Below, piece after piece: positions 1 through 6,456 of a DNA stretch of 23,048 nt. Under the pieces are notes generated by a model. It saw only the letters and a list, made by a program, of their open reading frames with translations. It made no database searches and had not been told where the DNA came from. Source of the DNA: Bacillota bacterium (GTDB lineage: Bacteria > Bacillota > Clostridia > Clostridiales > Caloramatoraceae). Position 1 is the stretch's first letter. Every line of letters starts with the position of its first letter. Location: NCBI GenBank assembly GCA_023389275.1, contig JAEWEN010000096.1:1-23048 (forward strand), in the 5' to 3' direction. The position numbers were made by a program, and so were the translations under genes.

Positions 1-2
1 TT

Positions 3-125
3 GTAACTTCAACTCAAATAGGAAAAGTTAAAGATATAGTGAAAAAATTAGATCCAAAAGCTTTTGTTGTAATTACTGATGCAACAGAGGTTAGAGGAGA
101 AGGATTTAAAGTACAAGAAATGTAA
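3..125 (+). CDS. YitT-family membrane protein, C-terminal end only (partial)
   Basis: The window opens inside a gene: the last 40 codons are present, ending in TAA at 123-125. The peptide contains IGKVKDIVKKLDPKAFVVI, then TDATEVRGEGF. This is the usual ending of the soluble C-terminal DUF2179 domain of YitT-family proteins, which carry several membrane helices upstream (outside this window). The molecular role of the family is not well established. The gene converges on the cysteine-rich protein gene at 174-755 and shares a hairpin terminator with it. The family call rests on only 40 residues. Confidence 0.72.
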   Translation, partial: VTSTQIGKVKDIVKKLDPKAFVVITDATEVRGEGFKVQEM

Positions 126-150
126 AAGCTAGGCATATTGCCTAGCTTTT
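124..150. terminator. Bidirectional rho-independent terminator
   Basis: Arms 124-135 and 139-150 form a perfect 12-bp stem around a 3-nt TAT loop. A run of A on one side and T on the other lets it work in both directions. It overlaps the stop codon of the YitT-family gene (+) and lies 23 nt beyond the stop of the cysteine-rich protein gene (-). Confidence 0.88.
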
Positions 151-173
151 ATTACATTATTTTACAATAAGTG

Positions 174-755
174 TTATGAGCAAGGATTTTTACAAGGTTC
201 ACAATTGTTAAAAGGAAACAGGTCTGGTCTCTCAGCACCTTTTGCTGCTTTTCCAACTATTATTTTATATACATCATAGAAATCAAAAATACTTGGTTTA
301 TCAACTTCAAATATATAATTACCATCGCAATCGGTTATTGTATGAGCTACACCTACTGTTTCGCCTGTTCTACTATGATATTTTAATAAGTTTACTAATA
401 CATTTGAAACCCCATATCCATTACAGTCAACTACTTGACCAGATAGCCTAACTTTGTCTTTTTTCTTTTTAACATCTATATCATGAACTTTAACATCACA
501 ATCTAGAAAAGTTACAGGAACCCATTTGCTATTACCAACTATATATTCACAGCAGTTACTACCTAATAATTGTTTAGAATCATCAGCTGCTTCTTTTGAT
601 GAATCTCCTGTTTCTGGAATTTTAATTTCTACTTCTTTATCTCCTATTTTTATTATTTTTTTACCGTCTTTTTCTATTATTTCCCCTATTTCTGCTACTA
701 CTTCTGGAGCAACTTCTTTTACATTACCTAATAGATTTTCATTGTTTTCTGGCAT
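174..755 (-). CDS. Cysteine-rich protein with a carboxypeptidase-regulatory/CNA-B-like beta domain; probable spore-surface protein
   Basis: 193 residues. I place the start at the ATG at 753-755 because an AGGAGG site lies 7 nt upstream; the upstream in-frame GTG at 780-782 would put that site inside the gene. Residues about 8-48 are acidic and repetitive (VKEVAPEVVAEIGEIIEKDG). Residues about 68-95 hold a Cys-Cys pair and a WVPVTFLDCDVKV segment. Residues about 102-160 fit a carboxypeptidase-regulatory or SpaA/CNA-B beta-sandwich: SGQVVDCNGYGVSNVLVNL, later TDCDGNYIFEV. The tail ends CEPCKNPCS. No signal peptide or membrane helix is visible, so it was probably made in the mother cell and laid onto the spore. 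A SigK-type promoter lies upstream, and the neighbours are SPOCS and collagen-like spore proteins. The spore role is inference from context; no exact family is recognised. Confidence 0.8.
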   Translation of the reverse strand: MPENNENLLGNVKEVAPEVVAEIGEIIEKDGKKIIKIGDKEVEIKIPETGDSSKEAADDSKQLLGSNCCEYIVGNSKWVPVTFLDCDVKVHDIDVKKKKDKVRLSGQVVDCNGYGVSNVLVNLLKYHSRTGETVGVAHTITDCDGNYIFEVDKPSIFDFYDVYKIIVGKAAKGAERPDLFPFNNCEPCKNPCS

Positions 756-815
756 AATATTACCTCCTAAAATTAAATCCACTATTAAAATACTTCTCTT
801 TTGTATTTCATGGTA

Positions 816-842
816 TATACTATGCGTTTACATAAAATGGGT
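816..842 (-). promoter_or_regulatory. SigK-type promoter for the cysteine-rich protein gene
   Basis: Read on the minus strand, the -10 element is CATAGTATA (816-824), matching the SigK consensus CATANNNTA. An AC dinucleotide at the -35 position (841-842) lies 16 bases upstream. Predicted transcription start is near 810, about 55 nt before the ATG. The bclA-like gene has the same AC-N16-CATANNNTA arrangement. Confidence 0.6.
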
Positions 843-883
843 TACTGAAATAGTTAAAAATACTATAGAAAATTTAAGTATAA

Positions 884-918
884 AAATAGAACCAAGTATA
901 AAATACTTGGTTCTATTT
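884..918 (-). terminator. Terminator of the three-gene SPOCS run
   Basis: Arms of 15 bp (AAATAGAACCAAGTA and its complement) enclose a 5-nt loop, and a T-run follows on the minus strand. It lies 9 nt past the stop of the 406-residue SPOCS gene and ends about 40 nt before the SigK-type promoter of the next gene, so the two are separate transcripts. The A-run on the other side could also allow function in reverse. Confidence 0.85.
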
Positions 919-927
919 AACAGATTA

Positions 928-2148
928 TTAAGGAGTTGGAGGAATAATAAATTCACATTGATTATTTACAGGTGGAGTTGGTCCAGCAGCACATGGTTTT
1001 ATAACTTTTCCTTGAAGGAATAAAGTTACATTTTTAAATACTGTTCTACAATCTAGTGCATATGCGAAAATATCTTCAATATATGCTTTAACTGCAAATT
1101 CTTCACATAAATCTACTACTATAGGGTCTTCTGGATTAAATCCAAACCCGTTTATTACAACAGTATTACCGTTTTCATCTACAACAGTAACATTTTGATC
1201 GTATTCTAGACCTTCAAACTTAGCATAAGGAATAATAAATGCAGAAAAAGGCATAGTATAATGTGCAGAGTGAACAGATTGCTGATCTACAAGTCCTGTA
1301 TAAACAATCTTTTGTTTTAAAACTCCTTCTATTACAAGCTTTCTTCCACTTAAACAAGTTCCTTCAGCGTTAGGAATAATAGTGAAGTATTTACTTGGAG
1401 TACTATTTATAAGATTTAATGAGTTTAAAATACTAGTTAATGAAGTAGTTATTAAAGTAACTACTGTAGTAAGAGCAGCTAAAATAGGGTTAAGCAGAGC
1501 TTCAACAAGTGGTCCTACTACTACAGGGTCTATACTATTAACAAGATCTATTAAGGCAGTAATAGCATCTTCTAAAGCCCCAATTGCAGTTTGAAGTAGT
1601 GTTACAAGACTTTGAAGAGTTTCTAGTATTGATACAGCAAGACATGCAAGTACTCCTGTAACTAGTTGTGCAGTTGCAGCAGTTATTGCTGTAGTAAGGC
1701 TTAATACAGCTGCTAACACATCATCTACAGTATTACCAACAATAGCAATTAAATCACTAACACCAGGAATAGCCCCTATGCCAGGAATAGCTTCAATAGC
1801 AGCTACTAAACCAGCAAGGTCTATTGTTCCTATTTCAGTAACAACTGCATTTATAGCAGTTATAGTTGCTGTTACTGCAGAAAGTTCAGATGCAGTAAGT
1901 GTTCTATTGTATTCTCTATATGAAAAAGGAGTTTCAATTAGTTTTATTGATTTTATTACAGCATCAACATAAACCTGATCTATACTTTCTATATCAGGTT
2001 TTTGAGCAGGTATAGGAAGAATCTCAGGAACAGATATTTCAGTCCAGTTTAAGGTAGTTCTATCTGCACCATTTAAAAGTACTTTATCTAGGTCACATGT
2101 TCCGAAGCCTTTTACATTAAAATTAGTTTTACAAGATTTGCAAGACAT
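928..2148 (-). CDS. SPOCS-domain (DUF3794) spore protein with a large hydrophobic insert
   Basis: 406 residues; ATG preceded by GAGAGGG at good spacing. The SPOCS domain is split. Its first part (about 35-74) has W35, VPEILPIPAQ and QKPDIES (49-55). Its second part (about 265-395) has SGRKLVIEG, LKQKIVYTG, HSAHYTMPFSAFI and a VKAYIEDIFAYALD strand. In between, about 83-252 is an Ala/Leu/Ile/Val/Thr-rich segment with no Lys, Arg, His, Phe, Trp or Tyr; the two sister genes at 2177 and 2791 have only a short loop there. The N-terminus has CKSCK, and the C-terminus is Pro-rich. SPOCS domains occur in Clostridial spore proteins; in C. difficile SipL the domain contacts the coat base protein SpoIVA. 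Last gene of a three-gene SPOCS run. A spore coat or exosporium role is likely; the insert's role is unknown. Confidence 0.85.
   Translation of the reverse strand: MSCKSCKTNFNVKGFGTCDLDKVLLNGADRTTLNWTEISVPEILPIPAQKPDIESIDQVYVDAVIKSIKLIETPFSYREYNRTLTASELSAVTATITAINAVVTEIGTIDLAGLVAAIEAIPGIGAIPGVSDLIAIVGNTVDDVLAAVLSLTTAITAATAQLVTGVLACLAVSILETLQSLVTLLQTAIGALEDAITALIDLVNSIDPVVVGPLVEALLNPILAALTTVVTLITTSLTSILNSLNLINSTPSKYFTIIPNAEGTCLSGRKLVIEGVLKQKIVYTGLVDQQSVHSAHYTMPFSAFIIPYAKFEGLEYDQNVTVVDENGNTVVINGFGFNPEDPIVVDLCEEFAVKAYIEDIFAYALDCRTVFKNVTLFLQGKVIKPCAAGPTPPVNNQCEFIIPPTP
1399..1896 (-). other. Insert encoding a roughly 170-residue hydrophobic segment without basic or aromatic residues
   Basis: This covers codons 85-250 of the SPOCS gene at 928-2148. 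It begins with TLTASELSAVTATITAINAV and includes IEAIPGIGAIPGVSDLI and several LxxLLxTAIGALEDAI-like amphipathic stretches. From R82 to K253 there is no Lys or Arg, and the only Cys is C169. The composition suggests packed helices, self-assembly or membrane contact rather than an ordinary loop. This is read directly from the protein; the structural meaning is inference. Confidence 0.75.
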
Positions 2149-2176
2149 TTTATTCCCTCTCTTTCATTTTGAGTTT

Positions 2177-2773
2177 TTAGCATAGTGGAGCTGCTTTTAT
2201 AAATATAGTTGTGTTTTTAAATATACTTCTTTCAGATAATTGACAAGCAAATATATCTTCTATATAAGGATTGATTTTAAATTGTTGAGATAGTGGAGTA
2301 TCCTTATCTACTATGATAAAAACTGAAAATGGTACTACAAATGAAGCTGAGTGAAGAGCTTGGTCTTCAACTAAAGCAGTATAAATAACCTTTTGTTTTA
2401 AAAGCCCTTCTATAATAAGCTTTTTACCTGTAAGGTTAGTACACTCAGCGTTTGGAATACTTTCTCCAGGAACAAATACACCATTTGCATTAGTATATCC
2501 TTGAACTACAGGAGTTTTTATTACTTTTTGAGATATTATTTCTATACATGAATGAACCCCAGATACTGATTCAACATCAGGTTTTTGAGAAGGAATATCT
2601 ACTATTTCAGGTACGAAAAATTGTACCCACTCTCTAGTATCAATAGAGCAGTTTAAAGCTCTTTCTATTTTATTTTGAGGATATGCACCTACTGTATTAA
2701 TATTATCTTCTTTACATGAGCAGCTTGTGTAAAATTCATGAATAGTACTGTTAGTATAATCGCAGTTTAACAT
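2177..2773 (-). CDS. SPOCS-domain (DUF3794) spore protein
   Basis: 198 residues; ATG preceded by GAAGGAGTG at good spacing. The N-terminal 45 residues are Cys-rich (C4, C18, C20, C42). Then comes a single SPOCS domain: W49, VPEIVDIPSQKPDVESV (54-70), TGKKLIIEGLLKQKVIYTA, HSASFVVPFSVFI, a YIEDIFACQLSERS segment and a final FKNTTIFIKA strand. No signal peptide or membrane helix. It lies 28 nt upstream of the 406-residue paralogue and 17 nt downstream of the 196-residue one, so the three are probably one transcript. By family it belongs with SipL-type spore proteins but lacks SipL's LysM domain and greater length. The exact role is not known. Confidence 0.85.
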   Translation of the reverse strand: MLNCDYTNSTIHEFYTSCSCKEDNINTVGAYPQNKIERALNCSIDTREWVQFFVPEIVDIPSQKPDVESVSGVHSCIEIISQKVIKTPVVQGYTNANGVFVPGESIPNAECTNLTGKKLIIEGLLKQKVIYTALVEDQALHSASFVVPFSVFIIVDKDTPLSQQFKINPYIEDIFACQLSERSIFKNTTIFIKAAPLC

Positions 2774-2790
2774 TTATTTCACTCCTTCAA

Positions 2791-3381
2791 TTAAGATTGT
2801 GTTGGAACAGCATAAAGTAGTAGTGTAACTTGCTTATAAACTGTTCTCTCATCTAAAGCAGTTATAGATGCATCTTCTATACAAGCATTAACTTGATATT
2901 CTATATTACATGAGTCTAGCTTAGTTTTTGTTCCATCAGCATTTGTAAAGGTAATTTCTTTAGGAACTACTATATACGCTGAAAAAGGTACATAAAAATG
3001 TGCTGAGTGAACAGGTTGTTCTGTTTCATTTGCAGTATAAACAACCTTTTGACAAAGCTCTCCTTCTATTATTAGCTTTCTTCCAGTTAAAAGCTTACCT
3101 TCTAAACTTTCAACAGGTACTCCAGCTGTAGTATATGATCTTGGAGTTTTTATTACATCTGCTCTAAATATATTAACTGACACATCTAAAGAGTTTATTG
3201 TTTCAATATCAGGTTTTTGTGGTGGTATAGATAAAGTTTCAGGAATATACATTTGCATCCAGTAAGGAAAAACTTTTATAACCTCCCTAACATCTTCGGG
3301 ATTACAAAGGCCTGTAACATCTACCAATTCTTTTGTGCAAGTAGATGAAGTAAAATTACATTTTAAGTTCATGAGATTCAT
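2791..3381 (-). CDS. SPOCS-domain (DUF3794) spore protein, first gene of the run
   Basis: 196 residues. N-terminal Cys at 8, 15 and 26, then a SPOCS domain: W41, YIPETLSIPPQKPDIETI (45-62), TGRKLIIEGELCQKVVYTA, HSAHFYVPFSAYIV, a VNACIEDASITALDERT segment and a closing VTLLLYAVP strand. The start is uncertain: the Shine-Dalgarno-like AAAGGATGG is only about 4 nt from the first ATG (3379-3381) and about 12 nt from a second in-frame ATG at M4. Divergent from the 177-residue SPOCS gene across a 154-bp AT-rich gap (3382-3535) in which I could not define a convincing promoter. The domain call is solid; the function (spore coat or exosporium structure) is inferred. Confidence 0.84.
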   Translation of the reverse strand: MNLMNLKCNFTSSTCTKELVDVTGLCNPEDVREVIKVFPYWMQMYIPETLSIPPQKPDIETINSLDVSVNIFRADVIKTPRSYTTAGVPVESLEGKLLTGRKLIIEGELCQKVVYTANETEQPVHSAHFYVPFSAYIVVPKEITFTNADGTKTKLDSCNIEYQVNACIEDASITALDERTVYKQVTLLLYAVPTQS

Positions 3382-3535
3382 CCATCCTTTCTTTGATTAG
3401 ATATGGTATTAATATATTGAGTTATGTTAATTTTTGTTACAGAAGTAAAGTGTAATTTCTATATATAAATCTTAAGTAACACTTTTAAAAATTTATAATA
3501 TATTTAATACTAGAGTGATAAATAAGGAGGGTACA

Positions 3536-4069
3536 ATGTTTGATAATGTATTGATTACAGGACTTACTCCATTAGACAGCTATCCAAGAAATGGTTGCAA
3601 GGAGTTTTACAAACAAGTTATTCAAGATACTACTTTATGTATACCTAGTCAAAAGCCAGATATAGAGTCGGTAAATGAGTTAAAGGTAAGTATATGTCTT
3701 GATAGTTTTAAAATAATAAATACAGTACTAGGACCTAAATTAATTGTAGAAGGAACTAAATTTATAAAGGTTATATATACAGCAGATAACTGCCAACAAT
3801 CTCTTCACTCGGCTCATTGGGAAGTGCCATTTTGTGAATTTATTCTTATGAAAGACTTGTCATATGATAAGTGTTTAAAGTCTATAGATGATGTTTATAT
3901 AGGAGTAGAGGAAGCCTGTGTAAGGTGTTTTACAAAAAGAAGTGTAGATATTTCTTTAATATTTGTTCTTTGTCCTATGATTAAAAAAGACTGCTATAGT
4001 CATGACCCTTGCGGTAGCTATGAGCCATGTAGAAAGCATAAAATAACAAAAAGAGGATATTGTAACTAA
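3536..4069 (+). CDS. SPOCS-domain (DUF3794) spore protein, divergent short paralogue
   Basis: 177 residues. I chose the ATG at 3536 because AAGGAGGG lies just upstream; the in-frame GTG at 3515 would place that site inside the gene. The SPOCS domain is compact: CIPSQKPDIESV (35-46), GPKLIVEGTKFIKVIYTA, HSAHWEVPFCEFI, then a VEEACVRCFTKRSVDISLIF segment. The loop between the two halves of the domain is shortest here. The last 25 residues are Cys-rich (DCYSHDPCGSYEPC). It faces away from the three-gene run and converges on the glycosyltransferase gene with a shared terminator. A cross-linkable cysteine tail would suit an insoluble spore layer; that is inference. Confidence 0.85.
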   Translation: MFDNVLITGLTPLDSYPRNGCKEFYKQVIQDTTLCIPSQKPDIESVNELKVSICLDSFKIINTVLGPKLIVEGTKFIKVIYTADNCQQSLHSAHWEVPFCEFILMKDLSYDKCLKSIDDVYIGVEEACVRCFTKRSVDISLIFVLCPMIKKDCYSHDPCGSYEPCRKHKITKRGYCN

Positions 4070-4070
4070 A

Positions 4071-4100
4071 TTTAGGAGCTGCTAATTAGCAGCTCCTAAA
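4071..4100. terminator. Bidirectional palindromic terminator
   Basis: A perfect 30-bp palindrome (arms 4071-4085 and 4086-4100, no unpaired centre) sits between the convergent SPOCS and glycosyltransferase genes. ATTTTTTAA follows on the plus strand. It shows that zero-loop palindromic terminators are natural in this genome, which matters for reading the window's centre. Confidence 0.87.
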
Positions 4101-4105
4101 ATTTT

Positions 4106-5236
4106 TTAATCAATATTCTTTACACTAAATATATTTTCTTTATTTGGAATAGGAATATTAAGTTCATTAAATTTGTCTATAATTAGGTTTCTATTGTATA
4201 AAGTTGTGTTTTTATTACATGCACAGGTATGAGCTAGTTCATTGTAGTAATAAGAAGAATAATAATCTTCTATAAAATAGTAGCAAATACAAAGCTGAAC
4301 ATATGGAATATAAGTATAATAATCCTTAGACAAAAGTTGTGTGTAATTTTTATTTGGAGCACATTTAATAGCATTTTGGTACCAAAATATAGATGATAGG
4401 TAGTTTTCTTCTTCTAAAAATAATTCTCCTAAAAAACAGCAAGAATCTGCTCTAGGTATATCATATGAAAAGGAGGTTAAAATAGCTTCCTTTGCTTCTT
4501 GCTTTTTATTTAAGTTATTTAAACATTTAGCCATATTAAGATATGCAAGCTTCTTGTCTTCTATCCAAACACTATCTTCTTTTAAAAAGCATACATATTT
4601 TTCAATAGCTTCTTCCCAAAGAGAGTGATAAAAAAGTTCATTTCCAAAGTAAAATATATCTCTTTGGGAGAAAGGGACATTTTTCTCTTCCATTTCTCTA
4701 TATATTAATAGATTTCTATTACTATATGTTACTGCTTCTTTTTTATGCCATATTTCAATATCAGAAAAAATAGGTTCTTCTAAAACATTTATATATTCGT
4801 GAATAAAACCTATCCATTTATAATTTCTTTTTCTATTTATAAGTCTATTTCTCCTTAAGGAATAAATAGTATTTTCATTTTCATCTCTAGAAAGGGAGTA
4901 AATCATATTTACAGCACCTATATCTAAGGTAAGTGTTTCTTTAAGTTTTATAAATCTTAACGCATTTTCATGGGATATAACATCATCTGCATCAAGCCAA
5001 AGAATAAAGTCTTTTGTTGCATATTCAAATGATTTATTTCTAGCTTTAGAAAAATCACTACACCACTTAAAGTCATAAATTTTATTTGTATATTTTAAAG
5101 CTATATCCTTAGTTTTATCTGTAGACCCTGTATCAACAATAATTATTTCATCAACAATATCCTTAACAGATTCTAAACAACTACCTAAGGTATTTTCTTC
5201 GTTTTTTACTATCATACAAAGGCTTATTGAGACCAT
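4106..5236 (-). CDS. Family 2 glycosyltransferase with TPR-like C-terminus; probable spore-filament glycosyltransferase
   Basis: 376 residues; ATG preceded by AAGGAG at good spacing. The N-terminal GT-A domain (about 1-200) starts SISLCMIVKNEENTLG. It has the nucleotide-sugar region VDTGSTD (34-40), the metal-binding DAD of WLDADD (82-84), and the WIGFIHEYI segment typical of this GT2 branch. From about 205 on there are helical, TPR-like pairs (YHSLWEEAIEKYV, LAYLNMAKCLNNLNKKQEA, SIFWYQNAIKC). No membrane helices, so it is cytoplasmic. In C. difficile the glycosyltransferase SgtA is encoded next to bclA3 and modifies that collagen-like exosporium protein. The same kind of pairing here, 77 bp downstream of the collagen-like gene, suggests this enzyme adds sugar to its Thr-rich repeats. 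Substrate and linkage are inferred. Confidence 0.86.
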   Translation of the reverse strand: MVSISLCMIVKNEENTLGSCLESVKDIVDEIIIVDTGSTDKTKDIALKYTNKIYDFKWCSDFSKARNKSFEYATKDFILWLDADDVISHENALRFIKLKETLTLDIGAVNMIYSLSRDENENTIYSLRRNRLINRKRNYKWIGFIHEYINVLEEPIFSDIEIWHKKEAVTYSNRNLLIYREMEEKNVPFSQRDIFYFGNELFYHSLWEEAIEKYVCFLKEDSVWIEDKKLAYLNMAKCLNNLNKKQEAKEAILTSFSYDIPRADSCCFLGELFLEEENYLSSIFWYQNAIKCAPNKNYTQLLSKDYYTYIPYVQLCICYYFIEDYYSSYYYNELAHTCACNKNTTLYNRNLIIDKFNELNIPIPNKENIFSVKNID

Positions 5237-5265
5237 TTAAACATCTCCTTACTAAAATTTATATT

Positions 5266-5294
5266 AAAAGTCATAGCTTAAAGCTATGACTTTT
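5266..5294 (-). terminator. Hairpin between the collagen-like gene and the glycosyltransferase gene
   Basis: A 29-nt near-palindrome (AAAAGTCATAGC, TTTAA loop, complement) lies 19 nt past the collagen-like gene's stop and 29 nt before the glycosyltransferase ATG. Only four T follow, so termination may be partial and read-through into the glycosyltransferase gene is possible. I see no clear separate promoter for that gene. Confidence 0.75.
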
Positions 5295-5313
5295 ATTAAA
5301 TTTATAAAATTAA

Positions 5314-6342
5314 TTAAACAATACTTATTCCTCCACTTATTACACCAGTTACTGTATTTATAAGAGATAATCCTGATGCAGACACACTTACTACTAAAAT
5401 ATACCTTGAACCTTGGGTTACAGGAATATTAAGACCAGTGGAAAGTACGTTTAAACTATTACCAGATGCTAATACACCTGATATTGGTGGAAATGAAAAT
5501 ACTGGTCCAATAGGGGAAAATACATTATTAGGTGAAGGTCCAACTGACTCATAAATTTGGGCTTTTAGTGTTAAAGTTGCTCCGATAGCTCCAACTGATA
5601 CTGTATTACTAAAATATAAAGCAACAGAGTCAATAGTACCATTTCTTGGAGCAGAAAAGGAAAGGTTGTTTCCAAGACCTAAAAGATCTATAGTTAAACC
5701 AAGTGCTGATATTGATGTTACACTTTCTCCATATCCAATAACAGAGTAAAGTCCAGCTAGTCCACCAGCAATTGTTGTAGGGGATATTGTACTACCAGAT
5801 GCATAAGGAATAATAGCTCCTAATCCGTTAAGCCCTGGAGCTCCAGTAGCGCCGGTTGCGCCAATAGGTCCTTGAAGTCCTTGAGCCCCAGTAGCCCCAG
5901 TAGCACCAATAGGTCCTTGAAGTCCTTGAGCGCCAGTAGCGCCAGTAGCACCAATAGGTCCTTGAATACCTTGAGGTCCAGTAGCGCCAGTAGCGCCAAC
6001 AGGTCCTTGAATACCTTGAGCGCCAGTAGCGCCAGTAGCCCCAACAGGTCCAGTAGGTCCTACATCTCCAATGTCACCTTGAGGCCCTTGAGGTCCTTGA
6101 GGTCCAGTAGGCCCTTGTTGTCCTTGAATCCCTTGAGGCCCTTGAGGTCCAGTAGCCCCACGTGATCCTCTACATCCTCTAAGCCCTTGAGGGCCTGCAT
6201 CTCCTCTAACTCCTTGAGGACCCTGAGGCCCAGTAGGCCCTTGAGGTCCAGTAGGTCCTGGTGGTCCTTCACTTTTGCATCCGGTTTTTTCAGGGCATAG
6301 TTTTTTAGTATTTGAATTATCTCCTGAGTAATTATATTTCAC
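5314..6342 (-). CDS. BclA-like collagen-repeat exosporium protein with BclB-type C-terminal domain
   Basis: 342 residues from a GTG at 6340-6342, chosen because GAGGTG lies 7 nt upstream; the longer frame from 6357 would include that site. Residues 1-25 are a short Cys-containing leader (KLCPEKTGCKSEG) without a signal peptide or the Bacillus exosporium leader motif. Residues 26-172 are about 49 Gly-X-Y triplets, first GPT/GPQ-rich, then 15-residue GATGATG units. Residues about 175-342 (IIPYASGSTISP, GGLAGLYSVIGYGES, ending in beta-rich sequence) resemble the BclB-related C-terminal trimerising domain. Family knowledge: such proteins form trimeric filaments on the spore surface, and Thr in GPT/GAT triplets can be O-glycosylated. 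Driven by a SigK-type promoter; a glycosyltransferase gene follows. Confidence 0.88.
   Translation of the reverse strand: MKYNYSGDNSNTKKLCPEKTGCKSEGPPGPTGPQGPTGPQGPQGVRGDAGPQGLRGCRGSRGATGPQGPQGIQGQQGPTGPQGPQGPQGDIGDVGPTGPVGATGATGAQGIQGPVGATGATGPQGIQGPIGATGATGAQGLQGPIGATGATGAQGLQGPIGATGATGAPGLNGLGAIIPYASGSTISPTTIAGGLAGLYSVIGYGESVTSISALGLTIDLLGLGNNLSFSAPRNGTIDSVALYFSNTVSVGAIGATLTLKAQIYESVGPSPNNVFSPIGPVFSFPPISGVLASGNSLNVLSTGLNIPVTQGSRYILVVSVSASGLSLINTVTGVISGGISIV
5845..6051 (-). repeat. 45-bp tandem repeats in the collagen-like region (4.6 units)
   Basis: Codons 98-166 of the collagen-like gene form four full 45-bp units plus 27 bp. Each encodes GP(V/I)GATGATG(A/P)QG(I/L)Q. Units differ mainly at third codon positions and at V/I and I/L choices. 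Such repeats commonly change copy number by slippage, so filament length may vary between strains. Confidence 0.85.
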
Positions 6343-6368
6343 ACTAAAACACCTCACAGTATTTGATT

Positions 6369-6407
6369 TATAAGAAAAATATATTATGTAAATATACCTT
6401 TCTTATA
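6369..6407 (-). promoter_or_regulatory. Stem-loop in the 5' leader of the collagen-like gene
   Basis: A 9-bp inverted repeat (TATAAGAAA and its complement, 21-nt loop) begins almost at the transcription start predicted from the SigK-type promoter and ends before the GAGGTG ribosome binding site. A 5'-terminal stem of this kind can stabilise an mRNA. The stem is AT-rich, so this is only a candidate. Confidence 0.4.
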
Positions 6408-6411
6408 TGAG

Positions 6412-6438
6412 TAATATATGGTGTAATTTTATACATGT
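6412..6438 (-). promoter_or_regulatory. SigK-type promoter for the collagen-like gene
   Basis: On the minus strand, CATATATTA (6412-6420) matches CATANNNTA, and AC lies 16 bases upstream (6437-6438). Predicted start near 6405, giving a leader of about 63 nt. The spacing is the same as in the promoter at 816-842, consistent with late mother-cell expression. Confidence 0.6.
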
Positions 6439-6456
6439 TACACAAAATAGGGTAAA

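Noticed and set aside
242..451. Open frame of 69 codons antisense to the cysteine-rich protein gene
   Set aside because: It has no ribosome binding site and lies wholly opposite a better-supported gene. The same holds for the antisense frames at 526-1023, 1382-1594, 1778-1972 and 10314-10706 and their mirrors.
3382..3535. CATA-containing sites (mirror about 19623 and 19644) as SigK or SigE promoters for the SPOCS run
   Set aside because: Neither fits CATANNNTA with a correctly spaced AC. One has wrong spacing, the other would start transcription on top of the ribosome binding site. The promoter for the run remains unassigned.
5845..6051. Regular repeats as a CRISPR array
   Set aside because: Units are contiguous, in frame and code for Gly-X-Y triplets. 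There are no unique spacers and no cas genes.
5820..6272. Leu/Lys- or Ser-rich frames over the collagen repeats (5820-6044, 5872-6165, 6060-6272)
   Set aside because: They are out-of-frame readings of the Gly-X-Y repeat; the low-complexity composition is a by-product of the triplet pattern.
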